64,000 nt of DNA, taken from contig JAPPKS010000031.1 of the NCBI GenBank assembly GCA_028819845.1, positions 62,001 through 126,000 on the forward strand. The letters run 5' to 3'. Numbering within the stretch: position 1 is the stretch's first letter; each line of letters begins with the position of its first letter. Shown piece after piece: positions 53,853 through 63,295 of this stretch. The position numbers were made by a program, and so were the translations under genes. The stretch is from Candidatus Poribacteria bacterium. GTDB lineage: Bacteria > Poribacteria > WGA-4E > PCPOR2b. The notes beneath the pieces are model-generated. The model saw nothing but the letters and a program-made list of their open reading frames with translations. It ran no database searches and was not told the DNA's origin.

Positions 53853-55827
53853 CGATGCAGGATTTGTCGTTGCGCGCGCCAAACCGTCGGGCGAGCTTCC
53901 GCTCACCTATGTCGGTACATTCCAGCAAGGTCTAAAGGAATTTAAAGTTCCGGACAGCGTCAGCACAGAGGGCTGGAATATAAATCAGGACGGTTCTATC
54001 GTCGGCCACTACGAAGCGCCGGATGGGCGATCATACGGCTTTATCGCCAAACCTGCGGAAGAAGTTGACGATGAACCCGTAGCCACCCCCGCCGACCTAA
54101 ATTTTACTTTTGAGAGTATTGATGTTCCAGGTGTAGATTTTTTAGCGTTGGCTGCCAGCAGTGACTTTGAGGATTACGCCGGCTATACGCGGAGTCCTGA
54201 CGGTGGAAAAATTGTAGCATTTACTCTCATTAATGGTGAGTTTGAGACGTATGAATACGAAGACTCGCAGGATACGCGTTTCTTTGCGCTAGGTAACAAT
54301 GGGGATGCCGCCGGACACTACTTGGACAGCGATGGCAATACGCGCGGTGTCGTATTGAGAGGCGGTGTGTTGGAGCCGTTTGATTTCCCGAACAGTATTC
54401 AAACGGAGATTTTCGGTATAAGCGACGCGACGGGTGCATTGACAGGAAATTTTACTGACGCTTCCGGCGTTCGCCGCGGGTTCACAGGAGACACAATCAT
54501 CGAGGTGCCCGAGGCATTGGAAACTTTCGCGGATTTCGTCAGCGCGGGCCGTCTCGTAGGCAGTTACGTAGATGCTGATGGGATTTATCATCCTTATGCG
54601 CGTACACCCGCGGGTAGGTTCATATCCATTGACCTTCCCGGTGCGGCAACTCTGGAGTACATGTTCTTGCACGGCATCAATGATGTAGGGACTATGGTTG
54701 GTAGATCTAAACGGATAGGAGACCTCCCGCGCACTCATGTCGGCACATTCCGGGACGGGCTGCAGCAACTGAGGTTTCCGAATAGCGTTTTCACGGAGGG
54801 CTATAATATCAACCAGGATGGCTCTGTGGTGGGTCACTATCAATCAGCGGATGGGCGCGTACACGGCTTTATCGCAAGGCCCGTTGACAAAGCAGACAGC
54901 GACTATTTTGGAAACGTTTACAATGTCACTCTGGATAAAGGTTTAAATATGATATCCGTGCCCTTGGCGCCGCCAGCGCCAATGAGCGCTAAGTCGCTCG
55001 CTGGACTGACCGGGGCGACAACCGTAATTACGCTCGACGCACCTAACCAGCGTTTTATCGCATGGACGCCGGGCGCGCCCGATGACGGGTTTCCAATTGA
55101 GGGCGGCGGCGGGTATATCGTAAATGTGCCTGAAACTCGCCAATTTGCCTTCGTCGGAGCGCCCTGGACAAATAGAGCGGAGGCTGCCGCTGCGCCGCCT
55201 GCAATATCCGCAGAGGCGGTGCAGGAACATGAAGCGTGGGCATTCGTGGTTAGTGGTCGGTTGCAAGGGGTTCCCCCTCACGATGGCTATCAAGTAACCG
55301 TGCGTAATCTACGAACAGATAACACCATAACCGCGTTTGTGCAGGGTGATTACTTCGCGGCTGCAACCGCCGACTTGTCGCGCCGCAGCGTTGTTCAAGT
55401 CGGTGACGTGGTTGAGTTGCGGGTCATCGGTCCGAGCGGGAATGTCGAATCACCGACCCTCAATTACAAAGTGGCCCCTGAACACCTGGCAGACGCCGTA
55501 ATGTCCGTTAATCTTGACGGCGTCGGAAAACCAAAGCTGACCCAGCTGTTGCAGAACTACCCGAATCCGTTCAACCCGGAGACGTGGATTCCGTATCAAC
55601 TCTCGGAAGACAGCCCTGTATCTTTATCAATTTATGATTCCACCGGTAAGTTGGTTCGTACGCTTTCGCTCGGTTTTCAATCCGCGGGATATTACAATGG
55701 TCGGGACCGCGCTGCATATTGGGATGGAAAATCCGAGACTGGAGAGCGGGTTGCGAGTGGGGTATACTACTATCATCTCAATGCGGGCAGCTTTACAACG
55801 GCAAAACGCATGGTCATCTTGAAGTAG
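53833..55827 (+). pseudogene. HAF-like repeat surface protein 3, 3' part (frameshifted) with FlgD/Por-type tail
   Basis: It resumes with LFVHGINDAGFVVARAKPSG and completes module 1. A second full module follows (from FTFESIDVPGVDFLALAASS), then the GLNMISVPLAP/AWAFVVSGRLQGVPPHDGYQ region, and the tail NYPNPFNPETWIPYQLSEDS, ending AKRMVILK. Joined with the 5' part it would give about 896 residues, matching the two-module plan of paralogue 1. Confidence 0.85.
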
Positions 55828-55891
55828 TTACCCCATTATCAGCTGCGGATTTCGAGATCGTTTACCCGCATTCAATGGGAGACCAAATCCT

Positions 55892-56959
55892 ATGCCTGAA
55901 ATACCCAAACCGATATTGATTCAAAAGGACGAACTTCGTGAATTCGTTGGAACGCTGTATCAGAAGACTGGCGTACCGCAAGATCACGCCAACCTAATGG
56001 CAGATTTACAAGTCGAAACCGATTTGCGAGGCGTGTTTTCGCACGGTACGCGTGCGGTTCCAGGGTACATCGAGAAGCTTCTTGATGGCAAAATAAACCC
56101 GACGCCGCGGTTCGAAATTGTCAAAGAGGCGCCCAGCACCGCTGTCATTGACGGAGACAATGCATTAGGGCATGTCCCCTCCGCGAAGGCGATGGAAATG
56201 GCCATCGAAAAAGCCAAATCTATGGGAATCGGCGCCGTAGGTGTCTGCAACGCTGGGCACTTCGGCGCCGCAGCGTGCTACGGAATGATGGCTGTCCGCG
56301 AAAAAATGATCGGCTTTGCCACAACAAGTACAGCGATGCGGAGCGTCGTCGCACCCGGCGGTGCAACGCCCGTAGTCGGTAACGTGGCGCTCTGCTACGC
56401 CTACCCGTCCCGAACCGAACAACCCGTGGTGCTCGACATGGCGTGCGGCATCTCGGCCTGGAATAGGATTGAAACCATGCGCATGTACAATATCCATATC
56501 CCGATGGACTGGATGTTGGACATAAATGGGAAACCGACCAACGATCCGAGCAAGGGAGAGATGCTCAAACCTGCTGCAGGTCCAAAAGGTTACGGTTTGG
56601 CGATGGCTATGACGGCCCTCGCGGGCCCTCTAATTGGCGGCATGATGGGCTGTCATAAGGACGCTGGTCCATCTGAACACTTTTTCATAGCGTTCAACGT
56701 CTCTAGTTTCACCGACTACGATGATTTCATACGTGAAATGGACAGGTCGGTTCGCACGGTGAAAACTTCAAAGACTGTTGACGGCGTGGACCGGGTTTAC
56801 CTGCCGGGCGAAATTGAATGGGAAAACTACGAACCGTGGAGCGACTACGGGATTCCGCTCCACAAAGACCACTTGAGCGCGCTAGCGGAGACCGCCGAAA
56901 AACTCGGCGTTGATGTGTTTTGGGATGTGGGGGGAATAACCGCAGCGGGAACTCGTTGA
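55892..56959 (+). CDS. Ldh/YiaK-type NAD(P)-dependent 2-oxoacid dehydrogenase
   Basis: The 355-residue protein belongs to the malate/L-lactate dehydrogenase type 2 family, which reduces 2-oxoacids, or imines in relatives. It has TDLRGVFSHGTRAVPGYIEKL near residue 50, GHVPSAKAMEMAIEKAK, VGVCNAGHFGAAACYG with the catalytic His region, and GPKGYGLAMAMTALAGPL. Length is typical. It starts at ATG 55892 and is convergent with a phytanoyl-CoA dioxygenase-like gene 52 bases downstream. The substrate is unknown. Confidence 0.92.
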   Translation: MPEIPKPILIQKDELREFVGTLYQKTGVPQDHANLMADLQVETDLRGVFSHGTRAVPGYIEKLLDGKINPTPRFEIVKEAPSTAVIDGDNALGHVPSAKAMEMAIEKAKSMGIGAVGVCNAGHFGAAACYGMMAVREKMIGFATTSTAMRSVVAPGGATPVVGNVALCYAYPSRTEQPVVLDMACGISAWNRIETMRMYNIHIPMDWMLDINGKPTNDPSKGEMLKPAAGPKGYGLAMAMTALAGPLIGGMMGCHKDAGPSEHFFIAFNVSSFTDYDDFIREMDRSVRTVKTSKTVDGVDRVYLPGEIEWENYEPWSDYGIPLHKDHLSALAETAEKLGVDVFWDVGGITAAGTR

Positions 56960-57011
56960 CTTAGACGAATTCCTCCTTCTTGCCAAGATGAAGGTAAAGG
57001 GGATTTCGTCT

Positions 57012-57821
57012 TCAAACGCCATCCGACACCGAAGGTACGTTATCTTGACAATAGACGGGCCGGAAGAGCGTGCGTCTTTTGAACGGCATTTCGGCAAGGT
57101 GTGCCGGGTGAGGCTCCCACTTGTGCCACTTGTTGCCAATCACGTTGTAGCAGTTGAATATGGCGACCCGGTCGGCAGTATCGTCCTCCCAACGGGCGCC
57201 TGAGTGAGTGATCGCCTCGGTAAAGAACAACACCGACCCTGCCGGGCAAGAATAATCCTCCCACAAGGGGCAATCCCGATTCTCAGTCGTTTTTGGCGGT
57301 GGAAATGCCGCTTTGTGGCTTCCGTTCAAAAACATAGTGCCGCCGCCGCGTTTTTTCACTGGGTTCAGCTCCCATACAACTCGCGTCAAACCACTGTGTA
57401 CCTTGTCCGGATGCATATGATAGGTGTGTGAGTTTCCGGGAAAGTTGTGCATACCGCGTCCGCCATGAGGTCTAAAGTGGTCTTGGCCTTTGGCTCGAAT
57501 CGTCAAAAACGTACCCTCCAAGCGAAAACCGTAGCACTCCTCGTTCGAATAGCCGGACGCGACAAATTCGTTCATGAATCCCAAGACAGCTGGGTGATCT
57601 GTGAGTCTTTCGAGCGGACCGCCGATGGACGAACGGTGAGGCTCTGGAATTGACTCGGGCTCTCTCTGCAGACGGTAACAAAACTCCCGCATCTCGACAA
57701 CCTCATCGTCGTTCAGCACGCCGGGCAGAGCTATCCAGCCCCGTGGGTCGAAGATAAACTTCTGCTCTTCGGTAAACTCAATTGCCGGCGTTCCAACGGC
57801 GTTTGTCGAGGGCATAACCAT
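57012..57821 (-). CDS. Phytanoyl-CoA dioxygenase (PhyH) family protein 1
   Basis: The 269-residue putative Fe(II)/2-oxoglutarate oxygenase has FDPRGWIALPGVLNDDEVVE at the N-terminus. The likely iron motif is HPDKVHSG (H-x-D), preceded by NFPGNSHTYHM, and ELNPVKKRGGGTMFLNGSHK is the conserved strand. A distal His is in AITHSGARWEDD, with the 2-oxoglutarate Arg in DRVAIFNCY. The ATG at 57821 has GGAAGG upstream. The second PhyH gene starts nearby on the same strand; such genes are expanded in Poribacteria-like genomes and their substrates are unknown. Confidence 0.86.
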   Translation of the reverse strand: MVMPSTNAVGTPAIEFTEEQKFIFDPRGWIALPGVLNDDEVVEMREFCYRLQREPESIPEPHRSSIGGPLERLTDHPAVLGFMNEFVASGYSNEECYGFRLEGTFLTIRAKGQDHFRPHGGRGMHNFPGNSHTYHMHPDKVHSGLTRVVWELNPVKKRGGGTMFLNGSHKAAFPPPKTTENRDCPLWEDYSCPAGSVLFFTEAITHSGARWEDDTADRVAIFNCYNVIGNKWHKWEPHPAHLAEMPFKRRTLFRPVYCQDNVPSVSDGV

Positions 57822-57925
57822 AAAAATAGCCTTCCATTTATTTGTGTTTCATTGACGACTTACAATTAGACGAATTACAATTACGGATTAAGGGCGGATG
57901 GCTTTTGTAGCTCGCCTACCTTCAA

Positions 57926-58813
57926 TCATACGCCCCACCGCTTCCGCATCTTCTCCATCGGCACGGTTTCGCCCTGCATCCAAGCATAATGCGCAATCGG
58001 CTCATCTCCGATCCAACGTTCATCAACCGGTTCATCCGCGCGTTGGAAGCGTGTGTCAGCGCTAAGGCGGTAACGGTTCGTTGTGTTGTCCAGCGATCCG
58101 TGCATCGTGAACATGCCGAAAATTAACACATCTCCCATCTTAAATGAACTCGTACCCCACTGCCCGCCGTAACGGTCAACTAATTCGATTGGATCATTCG
58201 AGAACGAGCCGGTCACATTGTCACGATCCACATCCATCTCGCCGTAAGTCTGTTTAATTAAATCAAAACGGTGGGAACCGACAAGAATCGCCAAAGGGCC
58301 CATCTCAAGCGGCAGGTCGCCAATTGGCGTCCAGCAGGTTACGACATGTTGCGTCCCGCGTCCCATGTAAACGATGTCGTAATGTGCACCGGTGAAGCCG
58401 CTCGGCTGTACCACGCGCAGCCATTTATAATCGTACGTGATGACGGGTGCACCGAAGAAATCTACAAAAAAACCCAAAACTTCAGGGGATTCGACCAGAT
58501 TCAAAAATTCCGGTTGGTGGGTGACGGCGCTATTGCCGCCCATAAACATGCCGCGCTTGCCTTCCGCCGGAATCCCGTCTGATACCGGATGCGCACGGTC
58601 GAGTTGCTCGTTCTCGTCCAGCTTCCTGAGCAGAAATCGGCGGGTTGCCTTGACGTTTTCCGGGTCGTACAATCCGCGAATTAACAGATATCCATCAGCC
58701 TTAAACCTAGCATACAGCTCCTCGCGGTCGCCGAGTACGCCATTTGCTTCTCGCAACCATCCAAGGTACTTCCCGCCCATTTCCATCTCTATTTTGTTCA
58801 TCGTGAGAATCAC
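57926..58813 (-). CDS. Phytanoyl-CoA dioxygenase (PhyH) family protein 2
   Basis: The 295-residue protein has FKADGYLLIRGLYDPENVKA near residue 30, the iron motif GAHYDIVYMG (H-x-D), then CWTPIGDLPLEMGPLAILVG and the distal MFTMHGSLDNTTNRYRLSAD with its His and Arg. The GTG start at 58813 has GGAGA 7 bases upstream; an ATG lies at 58801. It is transcribed in the same direction as PhyH 1, with a 104-base gap. It is divergent from the FG-GAP gene at 59030. Confidence 0.9.
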   Translation of the reverse strand: MILTMNKIEMEMGGKYLGWLREANGVLGDREELYARFKADGYLLIRGLYDPENVKATRRFLLRKLDENEQLDRAHPVSDGIPAEGKRGMFMGGNSAVTHQPEFLNLVESPEVLGFFVDFFGAPVITYDYKWLRVVQPSGFTGAHYDIVYMGRGTQHVVTCWTPIGDLPLEMGPLAILVGSHRFDLIKQTYGEMDVDRDNVTGSFSNDPIELVDRYGGQWGTSSFKMGDVLIFGMFTMHGSLDNTTNRYRLSADTRFQRADEPVDERWIGDEPIAHYAWMQGETVPMEKMRKRWGV

Positions 58814-58960
58814 GTCAAATCTCCGTTTTTCTCCGTTAGAAATACGTTAGCCAACCGTTAATCAACCCGTAATTCGTCCGCTAAAAATTTAATGCTGTGA
58901 ACACTTGAAATAGTCAGTGCCATGTCAGAAATTTGCGCGGTTGCTTAATGTAATCAATCA

Positions 58961-58989
58961 TTGACAAATTTCCAAAATTATATTACCAT
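58961..58989 (+). promoter_or_regulatory. Promoter for the FG-GAP/UnbV gene
   Basis: TTGACA (58961-58966), a 17-base spacer and TACCAT (58984-58989) lie about 40 bases upstream of the ATG at 59030. The -35 is perfect, the -10 weaker. Confidence 0.5.
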
Positions 58990-59029
58990 CGAATCATAAA
59001 GCACACAACAAGAAAAAAGGGAAGGCATC

Positions 59030-60820
59030 ATGTATCGCCAGAGGCATCTTGTTATTGTTAACCTGATAATGGTCGTTGTGCTAACGAGTTCCTGCGGCAT
59101 CGGGCGAGTTTTTGAACCCCTTGTATTCAATTCCTATGAGTCTCGGATGCAATCGGTCATTGAGCAAGGCACGGTTGTTAAAAATTACTTGAAAAGCCTT
59201 GAACGTGCGCTTCGGGATGGTGATGACCGCACTATCGCACTATTGGCGCCCGAAGCCATCCGTTCGTTTCCACCCTGTGAGGAAGAAATAGAACGCCGGA
59301 CTGATCTGCCTGGTGTGGAAATTATCCGTTGGGAATCAACGCCGGGAAATGGAGGAGGCAATCCTTGGGTAAACCTAGCAGACCACTGGGGAAGCGGATC
59401 AATAATATCGAAGAGTTCGTTTAACATGATTCACCTCAACATAATCAGCGGCGACATCTGCGAGCCAGAAATCCGCATTAGCATACAGGGCATTGATACC
59501 GCGGGAAGACACCGCCAAGATGTCAGTTATATGCGGCTCAAGGTAGATTTCTCCGGGCACGCCGCTGTCATTCGAGACAGCCTAAAATTTGTTTCCCATT
59601 CGCTTATACGCACCGGAGATACGCTATTTAAAGACGAAACGGAGAAACGGGGACTGGTATTTCAGCCGCCCAACGTTCCATTTCGGGACGACCTAAAATT
59701 TGCGCCCTTTACGGCTACGGGTGGTGGAGTCGCCGTCGCTGATGTAGATGGGGACGGATGGGACGATGTATACCTCATCGGCAGCGCGCCGAACACAAGT
59801 AGATTTTATAAGAATATTGGTGCCGGATACTTTGAGGAGGCGACAGCGAGTTCCGGATTAGCAAACCCCCAAGATATGGCTATGGCTGCTGCCATTGGCG
59901 ACGTTGACCGAGACGCTGATTTGGATATTGTTGTAACGCACGGTTTTGCGCCGCCTACACTCTTCCGTAACCGCGGCGATACGGTGTTCATTCGTGAGCC
60001 GTTCGCGTCTTCAAATGGGCAAACCGAAGAGGGTGCCGCGACGCCCTCGTTGGTTGATGTCGATAACGACGGGGACCTCGACCTGTATGTTGCATACTAC
60101 GGTCCGGTGTCAGAATACGTACCGGACACGATATACATTGGACTTAACGGTGTTCAAGACCGCCTCTACATCAATGATGGCGCAGGGAATTTCACGGAAG
60201 AGGCGCGAAGCCGGGGGATTACCGATTCGCGATGGACATTTCAAGGCGCATTTGCTGATTTCGATGAGGACGGCGATGCCGATCTTTACCAAATTAACGA
60301 TTTTGGACGCAACACGCTCTATCTGAATGACGGGACGGGGAATTTTACGGATTGCACCCGCGACTGGGCGGGAACTGAAGCCTTTGGGTTCGGTATGAGC
60401 GGCAGTTGGGGCGACTTCAATGCGGACGGCAATCTCGATATGTATATCGCCGGCATTGCTTCAGGCGTGCAATGGTTCGCGGAACAGACCGATGTTATGC
60501 GATTTTACCTTCTAAACGCGAAGCGGAGCCGCTACTTGCCGCCCGCGCAAGTTGACCGCATAACAGCGGAACTTGAACCCTATATGATTTCCGCCGATCA
60601 TCTGGGCGATTCCTTGCCCGCAATTCGCCAGCGATACTTCCAAGGAAATGTCTTGCTTCGGCGCAACGGCAACGGATTTGATAACATCAGCCAACCATCC
60701 GGTACAGAATATGGCGAATGGGCATGGGGTTCAGGGTTTGTTGACTTTCAAAACGACGGACTAGTTGACCTTTACACAACCAACGGTTTTATTACGGGCG
60801 AGAAAAAAGACGATCTCTGA
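59030..60820 (+). pseudogene. FG-GAP/VCBS repeat lipoprotein, N-terminal part (stops at an in-frame TGA)
   Basis: The 596-residue product has a lipoprotein signal with lipobox LTSSC near residue 23. A roughly 200-residue N-terminal domain follows, then six FG-GAP calcium-type repeats (DVDGDGWDD, DVDRDADLD, DVDNDGDLD, DFDEDGDAD, DFNADGNLD, DFQNDGLVD). Seven blades are expected; the seventh and the UnbV domain follow in the same frame after the TGA at 60818. The ATG has GGGAAGG 5-6 bases upstream. It is probably surface exposed. Confidence 0.85.
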
Positions 60821-61402
60821 ATGCCATTTTTCGAATCGGCGGTCCGCCGGCCTCTCGATTATTATGAAGGCGCATTTTATTCCGCCGATTTTGTTCGCTC
60901 CAATTCTTGGAACGGACTGGAAAGCAACTTTGCTTATCTCAACCTTGATGGAAGTAACTTCCTTGAACTAGGTTTTGCACTTGGCATTGACAGTACTGCT
61001 GACGGACGAAGTTTCGTCGCTTTTGATTGTGACGGCGACGGGGATCAAGATTTGCTTGTTGCTAATCGGAACGCACCGGCTAAACTATTTGTCAACCGCT
61101 GGGCGGACGCTGCGAATAATAATTGGTTGAAAGTTCGTCTCATCGGTGACAATGATAGAACCGCAGTTGGCGCCGTGGTTAAAGTTCAAACGGGCAATCG
61201 GAAGCAAGCCCAAACGTCCTCCTTGGGCAATAGCTACTTGTCCTGCTACGCCGGACCGCTCCTATTTGGAATTGGTCCCGCAACTCGAGTCGATGCGGTA
61301 GATGTGGTTTGGCCGGGCGGTGAATCTAGCCGAATCACCGGGATTAACGCTAACCAAATGATTGAAGTGCGTTTTCCCGCCGCAGCTCGGACGGACAAAT
61401 GA
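60821..61402 (+). pseudogene. FG-GAP/UnbV lipoprotein, C-terminal part (seventh repeat and ASPIC/UnbV domain)
   Basis: This frame continues directly after the TGA at 60818-60820, and its first codon happens to be ATG (TGA-ATG). It contains the last FG-GAP repeat (DCDGDGDQDLLVANR) and an ASPIC/UnbV domain (WLKVRLIGDND, VDAVDVVWPGGESS). No signal peptide and no new ribosome site are present. Reading through the TGA would give 790 residues, matching the architecture of intact family members. It overlaps the TlpA-like gene by 4 bases. Confidence 0.85.
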
Positions 61403-61932
61403 CGCTAATGACGAAACACCTTGGGAATTTACCCTGGCCGTATCTGCCTTTAGTTCTATCGCTCTCGGTTCTGGCGGGTTGCACTCAGGTTCATCAGACA
61501 ATCGCCGTCGGTGAAATGATTGGCGATATTGATGTTGTTCAACTATCGGGTAAAAGAGAGAAACTTTCCTCTCTGTCCAAAGACCGTATCACTTTAGTGG
61601 TGTTCTGGGCAACTTGGTGCCAACGTTGCCGTGAAGAAGTTCCGGACATCAATGATTTAGCGGCTGATTACGGATCATCATTAGCCGTCATTGGAATTTC
61701 AGCGGGCGAGACCCTCCACACCGTCAAAGCCCATTCCGCAGGACTAGGCATACGCTACCCAGTGGTTGTTACCCAGTTATCCAACCTGGCTGCACTCGGA
61801 ATTGACAGTATTCCGCGGTTGGTGGTTTTAGACTCGAAAGGGAGAATTCAGCGGATTGAAAACGGCGTGAATACGTCTTTACGGGCACGACTCACGCAAC
61901 TCGCTCACGAAAACGAACCAAATCAAAATTGA
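61399..61932 (+). CDS. TlpA-like thioredoxin-fold lipoprotein
   Basis: The 177-residue protein has a lipobox (SVLAGC near residue 28) and a thioredoxin domain with the active site WCQRC in VVFWATWCQRCREEVPDIN. The cis-Pro region is in IDSIPRLVVLDSKG. It likely reduces or isomerises thiols of envelope proteins. The ATG at 61399 overlaps the UnbV stop codon (ATGA), so it is coupled to the FG-GAP/UnbV gene. An ATG at 61408 is an alternative start. Confidence 0.9.
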   Translation: MTLMTKHLGNLPWPYLPLVLSLSVLAGCTQVHQTIAVGEMIGDIDVVQLSGKREKLSSLSKDRITLVVFWATWCQRCREEVPDINDLAADYGSSLAVIGISAGETLHTVKAHSAGLGIRYPVVVTQLSNLAALGIDSIPRLVVLDSKGRIQRIENGVNTSLRARLTQLAHENEPNQN

Positions 61933-62075
61933 TGCGGCGGACAGGTAAAATATCACCGTATCCTATTCCCGCTGTTCTGAACATACGAATCGCTTGCACA
62001 ATACTGAGCGCTCCTGAAAATTTGCGCTCAACCCAACCTATCAGAGCTACAACCCCCCATCAAATCGGCAAATGC

Positions 62076-62207
62076 CTAGCCGCTATTCTCGGTCCGGTTT
62101 GCAAATGTTTTCAAAACTCTGGCAGTATCCAAAGGTGTCCCCATCAGCGCGATTGTGTCCCTTATGACACTCACCTCCATCGGCAATATTTTGGTTGATT
62201 TTGTCAT
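62076..62207 (-). CDS. Hypothetical 43-residue protein (uncertain)
   Basis: The minus-strand frame from ATG 62207 to TAG 62076 reads MTKSTKILPMEVSVIRDTIA and then LMGTPLDTARVLKTFANRTE. The composition looks protein-like with an amphipathic helix, but there is no good ribosome site and no recognised family. It may be a remnant. Confidence 0.25.
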   Translation of the reverse strand: MTKSTKILPMEVSVIRDTIALMGTPLDTARVLKTFANRTENSG

Positions 62208-62289
62208 CTCAGAATGCTAGGGAATCCTGTCACACACTAGCTTTTCGGCATTTCTGGGCGCACGTAGCAATGCGTCGGCTCGAAGTGCC

Positions 62290-62442
62290 CTAAAGTGTCC
62301 TTTTGTGCCCTAAATTCGGATTCACTTTTTGGGACACTTCTGATGCATCGGGTATCATGTCCAGATTGCAGATTTGATTTAATGCCGAGGCGACGGCCGC
62401 CAATGCGGATTCCTCGAAATTAAATATCTGATTTTTGCGCAC
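62290..62442 (-). CDS. Hypothetical 50-residue protein or remnant (uncertain)
   Basis: The minus-strand frame from GTG 62442 to TAG 62290 reads like a helical domain (FNFEESALAAVASALNQICN, then LDMIPDASEVSQKV). It begins directly downstream of the terminator at 62455-62498, so transcription would need another promoter. No family is recognised. Confidence 0.25.
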   Translation of the reverse strand: MRKNQIFNFEESALAAVASALNQICNLDMIPDASEVSQKVNPNLGHKRTL

Positions 62443-62454
62443 GTTCAGGTCACC

Positions 62455-62498
62455 AAAAAAAAAGCGAGGCTGCGACTCTTTCAGCGCCCTCGCCTCGC
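62455..62498 (-). terminator. Strong intrinsic terminator after the coiled-coil gene
   Basis: On the minus strand GCGAGGC (62498-62492) pairs perfectly with GCCTCGC (62470-62464), a 7-bp GC-rich stem, followed by nine T residues. It lies 159 bases beyond the stop of the coiled-coil gene at 62657. Confidence 0.8.
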
Positions 62499-62656
62499 CA
62501 ATGAGAATGTAATCTTTATATTATAAGTGAACCAGTGCCGCCTGTTTTCCTGAATTATAAACGATGTGAAATGCATGTGCCAAGAGGAAAAGCGGTAGGT
62601 ACCCCTTGTAGGTTGGGTTGAGCAGGCTTCCTAAAACCAAGGTCTCCTCTTAATCA

Positions 62657-63145
62657 TTACTCATGACTTCTCAGGTGTTCAATGTGGTTCTGGTTAAGGA
62701 CGCTCATTTCGTCTCGCACGCCGCCGATTTCAGCTCGCACGCCGCTGATTTCAGCTCGTACATCGCTGATTTCGGTTCGTACATCGCTGATTTCGGATTT
62801 AAATTCAATTCGTAGCTTGTCAATCTCGTTCCGCAGGTCGCTAATTTCAGATCGAGTTTCGTTTCGCAGGTCGCTAATTTCAGATCGAATTTCGTTTCGC
62901 AGGTCGCTAATTTCGGAGCGAATTTCGGTTCGCAGGTCGCTAATTTCGGAGCGAATTTCGGTTCTGACTTCATCAATTCGATTCTCTAGGCGTTGTCCTT
63001 GCTGCTGGAAATCGTCGTTTTGCTTGTCCATCCGCTTTTCAAGTTGCGCCGTGCGATAGAACAAGACGGCAATCTGGCCAATAAAACCCACGACGACAAC
63101 AATAATAAGGATTGTGTGCGATGGTGACCACGTGCCGAAGTCCAT
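62657..63145 (-). CDS. Membrane-anchored coiled-coil protein with 11-residue repeats
   Basis: The 162-residue protein has one N-terminal membrane segment (ILIIVVVVGFIGQIAVLFY, about residues 12-30), then a continuous charged coiled coil. The coil includes five near-identical 11-residue repeats (RSEISDLRNEI; about residues 64-118), then roughly four heptads (SDVRAEI). Hendecad periodicity predicts a right-handed coil changing to left-handed. The ATG has AGGAGG 9 bases upstream and a consensus-like promoter with a terminal hairpin. The function is unknown; a structural or tethering role is plausible. Confidence 0.85.
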   Translation of the reverse strand: MDFGTWSPSHTILIIVVVVGFIGQIAVLFYRTAQLEKRMDKQNDDFQQQGQRLENRIDEVRTEIRSEISDLRTEIRSEISDLRNEIRSEISDLRNETRSEISDLRNEIDKLRIEFKSEISDVRTEISDVRAEISGVRAEIGGVRDEMSVLNQNHIEHLRSHE

Positions 63146-63261
63146 TGATTGCGCCTCCTGCCGTACTTCTTTCGCTCAACAAGACATTGGGAATGCGTGT
63201 AAAAGCGTGTTGATTTTCTTAGGGAAATGTGAGCCCGACATGAATCTGTTTTGCGCGGCCG

Positions 63262-63291
63262 TTAGCTTCACGGCGTTTTCCGTTAAGCTAA
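63262..63291 (-). promoter_or_regulatory. Hairpin at the predicted 5' end of the coiled-coil mRNA
   Basis: TTAGCTT pairs with AAGCTAA and, past one mismatch, ACGG pairs with CCGT around a 6-base loop, giving 11 bp in 30 bases. The predicted transcript start is near 63289, so the RNA would begin with this stem. Confidence 0.55.
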
Positions 63292-63295
63292 GTTA

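Larger units (their letters stand above)
61933..62656. other. 724-base intergenic region with short direct repeats and small ORFs
   Basis: The region contains the decamer GTGCCCTAAA twice (62285-62294 and 62305-62314), 20 bases apart. GTGTCC occurs three times and GGGACAC once between about 62135 and 62341. Two small minus-strand open frames and a strong terminator (62455-62498) are also present. No known gene is recognised. Confidence 0.5.

Noticed and set aside
62704-62976. Minus-strand 90-codon repeat frame (and the plus-strand 62682-63059 frame)
   Set aside because: Both are alternative-frame shadows kept open by the 33-base repeat of the coiled-coil gene; neither has a ribosome site.
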